A DNA stretch of 6,617 bases, from contig DOHC01000030.1 in NCBI GenBank assembly GCA_003535475.1, positions 1,225 through 7,841 of the forward strand, read 5' to 3'. This DNA comes from Nitrospiraceae bacterium (GTDB taxonomy: Bacteria > Nitrospirota > Thermodesulfovibrionia > Thermodesulfovibrionales > UBA1546). The number at the start of each line of letters is the position of its first letter. Within the stretch, counting starts at the first letter, position 1. This document shows, piece by piece, positions 5,267-6,617 of the stretch. The notes under the pieces were generated by a model. It was not told where the DNA came from, made no database searches, and saw nothing but the letters and a program-made list of their open reading frames with translations. Both the position numbers and the translations under genes were made by a program.

Positions 5267-6403
5267 ATGCTTATAGACATAAACCTAAAATCAGATTTAT
5301 CAAAAAGTAAATATGAACTTACCTTAGCTGAATTCCCTCTTTTTATCTTAACAAAAAAAAAGGTGGGAATTGATTATATTACCTACGAAGATACAATAAT
5401 AGGTAAAAATAATTTATCAGTAAAGCGTGTCTGGAAGGTATATCCAGACTCAAAATATGGGTTTGGAACAGAAAGCACATTTGAAACACTATTTGATCTC
5501 TTTCAGATATGGAAAGAGCAAAATTTTGAATCTCAATTTATTCAATTTGGATCTATTTTTAATCTTATAAAACAACGTGGCCTTAAATCCCAAGGACAAG
5601 ATAACTATAAAATGATTGAACGGGATTTAAGATGCTTGAAGGGGATGGTAATTGAGGCTAAAAATGCTTTCTGGGATAATGAGAAACAGGCTTATGTTGA
5701 TATAACATTCAGTTTATTTGATACCCTATATTTATATAAAGAAAAACCTGCAGGGCAGGCAACACTTCCTTTTGCAACCATAAAGGCTTCGGATATTCTT
5801 TATGGGAGCATACAAAAAAATAGTATTTTAGTTACTGACTTTGATAGTAAATTTTTTCACAGTCTTAGTCCAATTGAGCAAAGATTGGCACTATATCTTA
5901 GTAAGATGTTCAGATCTCAAACGGTACACAAAAAAGAACTTCTGAGATTTGCTGAAATAATACCTATATATGCAAAACAACCAATACACATAAGGGAAAC
6001 TATTAGAAAAGCTACCCAGGGTCTTATAGAAAAAGGGTATAAGCTGATAGAGGGGGTTAGCTTTGAAAAAGGTGGTATAGACGGTAAAACAGAAATGGTG
6101 ATTTTTCATCGCCACGGCAAACCGTTTTATAAAACACAGGCATCTAAAATAGAGGGTATTAAGAATAAAAAAGAAGAATATGAAATTAAATATATAGTAA
6201 AAGAGATATTGGAAGTTTGTGGAGACGAAAAAAGCACTAATTTTTATAAAAAAGTTGCGAGACTCCTGGACGGACAGGACATTTATAGGGCCTTGTCAGA
6301 AACAAAGGAAATTAGAGATACCGGGGTTATAAAGAAAACAACAGGTGCTGTGTTTACCAACATTATTAAAAAGTATGCTATGGAAGAGGGGATAAAACTA
6401 TAA
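5267..6403 (+). CDS. Plasmid replication initiator of the RPA (replication initiator protein A) kind
   Basis: A 378-residue protein that should bind the origin and recruit the host replisome. Family features visible in order: LTLAEFPLF (18-26), ITYEDTI (38-44), a Trp at 56 with KYGFGTES (63-70), FETLFDLFQIWKEQNF (72-87), a tract with IERDLRCLKGMVIEAKNAFW (117-136), YVDITFSLFD (143-152), then a second helical part with DFDSKFFHSLSPIEQRLALY (191-210) and HKKELLRFAEIIPI (221-234). This is the pattern of two winged-helix domains in RPA-type initiators. The last 80 residues are Lys-rich and more variable. ATG 5267 is the only start that keeps the N-terminal motif; it has no ribosome binding site. 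Codon use is AT-rich like par. A shorter product from an inner start is unlikely because the first motif begins at residue 18. The exact subfamily cannot be settled by eye. Confidence 0.82.
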   Translation: MLIDINLKSDLSKSKYELTLAEFPLFILTKKKVGIDYITYEDTIIGKNNLSVKRVWKVYPDSKYGFGTESTFETLFDLFQIWKEQNFESQFIQFGSIFNLIKQRGLKSQGQDNYKMIERDLRCLKGMVIEAKNAFWDNEKQAYVDITFSLFDTLYLYKEKPAGQATLPFATIKASDILYGSIQKNSILVTDFDSKFFHSLSPIEQRLALYLSKMFRSQTVHKKELLRFAEIIPIYAKQPIHIRETIRKATQGLIEKGYKLIEGVSFEKGGIDGKTEMVIFHRHGKPFYKTQASKIEGIKNKKEEYEIKYIVKEILEVCGDEKSTNFYKKVARLLDGQDIYRALSETKEIRDTGVIKKTTGAVFTNIIKKYAMEEGIKL

Positions 6404-6422
6404 GACAAAAGGATATGGATAA

Positions 6423-6617
6423 AGGATTGCTATTTCTTACAGAGAAGCGATAAAGGAAGCAGCCCTTGAATCCGGCCAGGAATATCACGGCAGTCATGGC
6501 CTGAGATGGAATTTTGCAGAGGAGCGGATGGAGGAACTGAGAGAAAGCACAAGCATGATGTATGAGGAAAGACTGCAGGAAGTGTCCTGGGAGATGGGAC
6601 ATGAGAGGGCGGATATA
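6423..6617 (+). pseudogene. Headless tyrosine recombinase (integrase) fragment, runs off the window
   Basis: The frame is open from just after a TAA at 6420 to the window end: 65 residues beginning RIAISYREAIKEAALESG. YHGSHGLRWNFAEERM carries the H-x-x-R box of tyrosine recombinases, and EVSWEMGHERADI carries the second conserved His (GH). The catalytic Tyr would lie beyond the window. The whole N-terminal part, including the first catalytic Arg, is missing, and no in-frame start codon with a ribosome binding site exists; the first in-frame ATG is at 6529, after the H-x-x-R box. It begins 20 bases after rep, where composition changes back to GC-richer DNA, so I read it as the 3' part of an older gene cut by the arrival of the rep block. 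Confidence 0.7.

Noticed and set aside
1..6617. tRNA genes, including an amber-decoding tRNA
   Set aside because: I looked for cloverleaf-like stretches and a CUA anticodon stem-loop and saw none; an explanation of the amber codon must lie outside the window.

Overview
The window looks like part of a plasmid, or of a plasmid-derived integrated element, from an anaerobic-type bacterium. The evidence is a plasmid replication initiator of the replication-initiator-protein-A (RPA) kind, a ParF/ParG-type partition cassette, the wreck of a second partition cassette, several arrays of short repeats and a truncated tyrosine recombinase. Ribosome binding sites are strong (GGAGG, AAGGAGG). I cannot name the host: Bacillota and Desulfobacterota both fit, and a pyrrolysine-using host should be considered because of the amber codon described below.

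Layout. Bases 1-570 hold no gene I can defend, only weak short frames. Bases 571-655 are five perfectly phased 17-bp direct repeats (iteron-like), placed just ahead of a full-length RecD2-type helicase gene (692-2899). That gene is open for 735 codons except for one in-frame TAG at codon 609, exactly where RecD2 proteins usually carry a Gln (GDKVxQ). Helicase motifs V and VI lie beyond the TAG and are intact. A 34-codon ORF and a 119-codon ORF follow closely, joined by an ATGA overlap. Then comes a 72-bp tandem palindromic repeat (3390-3461).

Bases 3490-4060 on the minus strand carry a small ribbon-helix-helix-like (RHH) protein, a 23-bp palindrome at its ribosome binding site, and upstream of it the C-terminal third of a ParA ATPase without its nucleotide-binding half. 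Head-to-head with that remnant is an intact parF-like ATPase (4123-4761) followed by a parG-like RHH gene (4822-5088); the same 15-bp AT-rich site stands in front of both. An AT-rich stretch (5089-5266) has a DnaA-box-like 9-mer, two identical 16-bp repeats exactly 22 bp apart and a promoter whose predicted transcript starts at or next to the rep ATG. The rep gene runs 5267-6403. Twenty bases later begins a headless tyrosine recombinase fragment that leaves the window.

How it fits together. Rep would start replication at the adjacent AT-rich origin, and ParF/ParG would segregate the copies while ParG represses its own operon. The helicase with its two small partners looks like an accessory DNA-processing operon under the 17-bp repeat array. 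Base composition changes visibly: the helicase operon and the recombinase fragment are moderately GC-rich, while the par-rep block between them is strongly AT-rich. The most plausible history is that an AT-rich replicon and partition block replaced or was inserted into an older element, leaving a decapitated parA on one side and a decapitated recombinase on the other.
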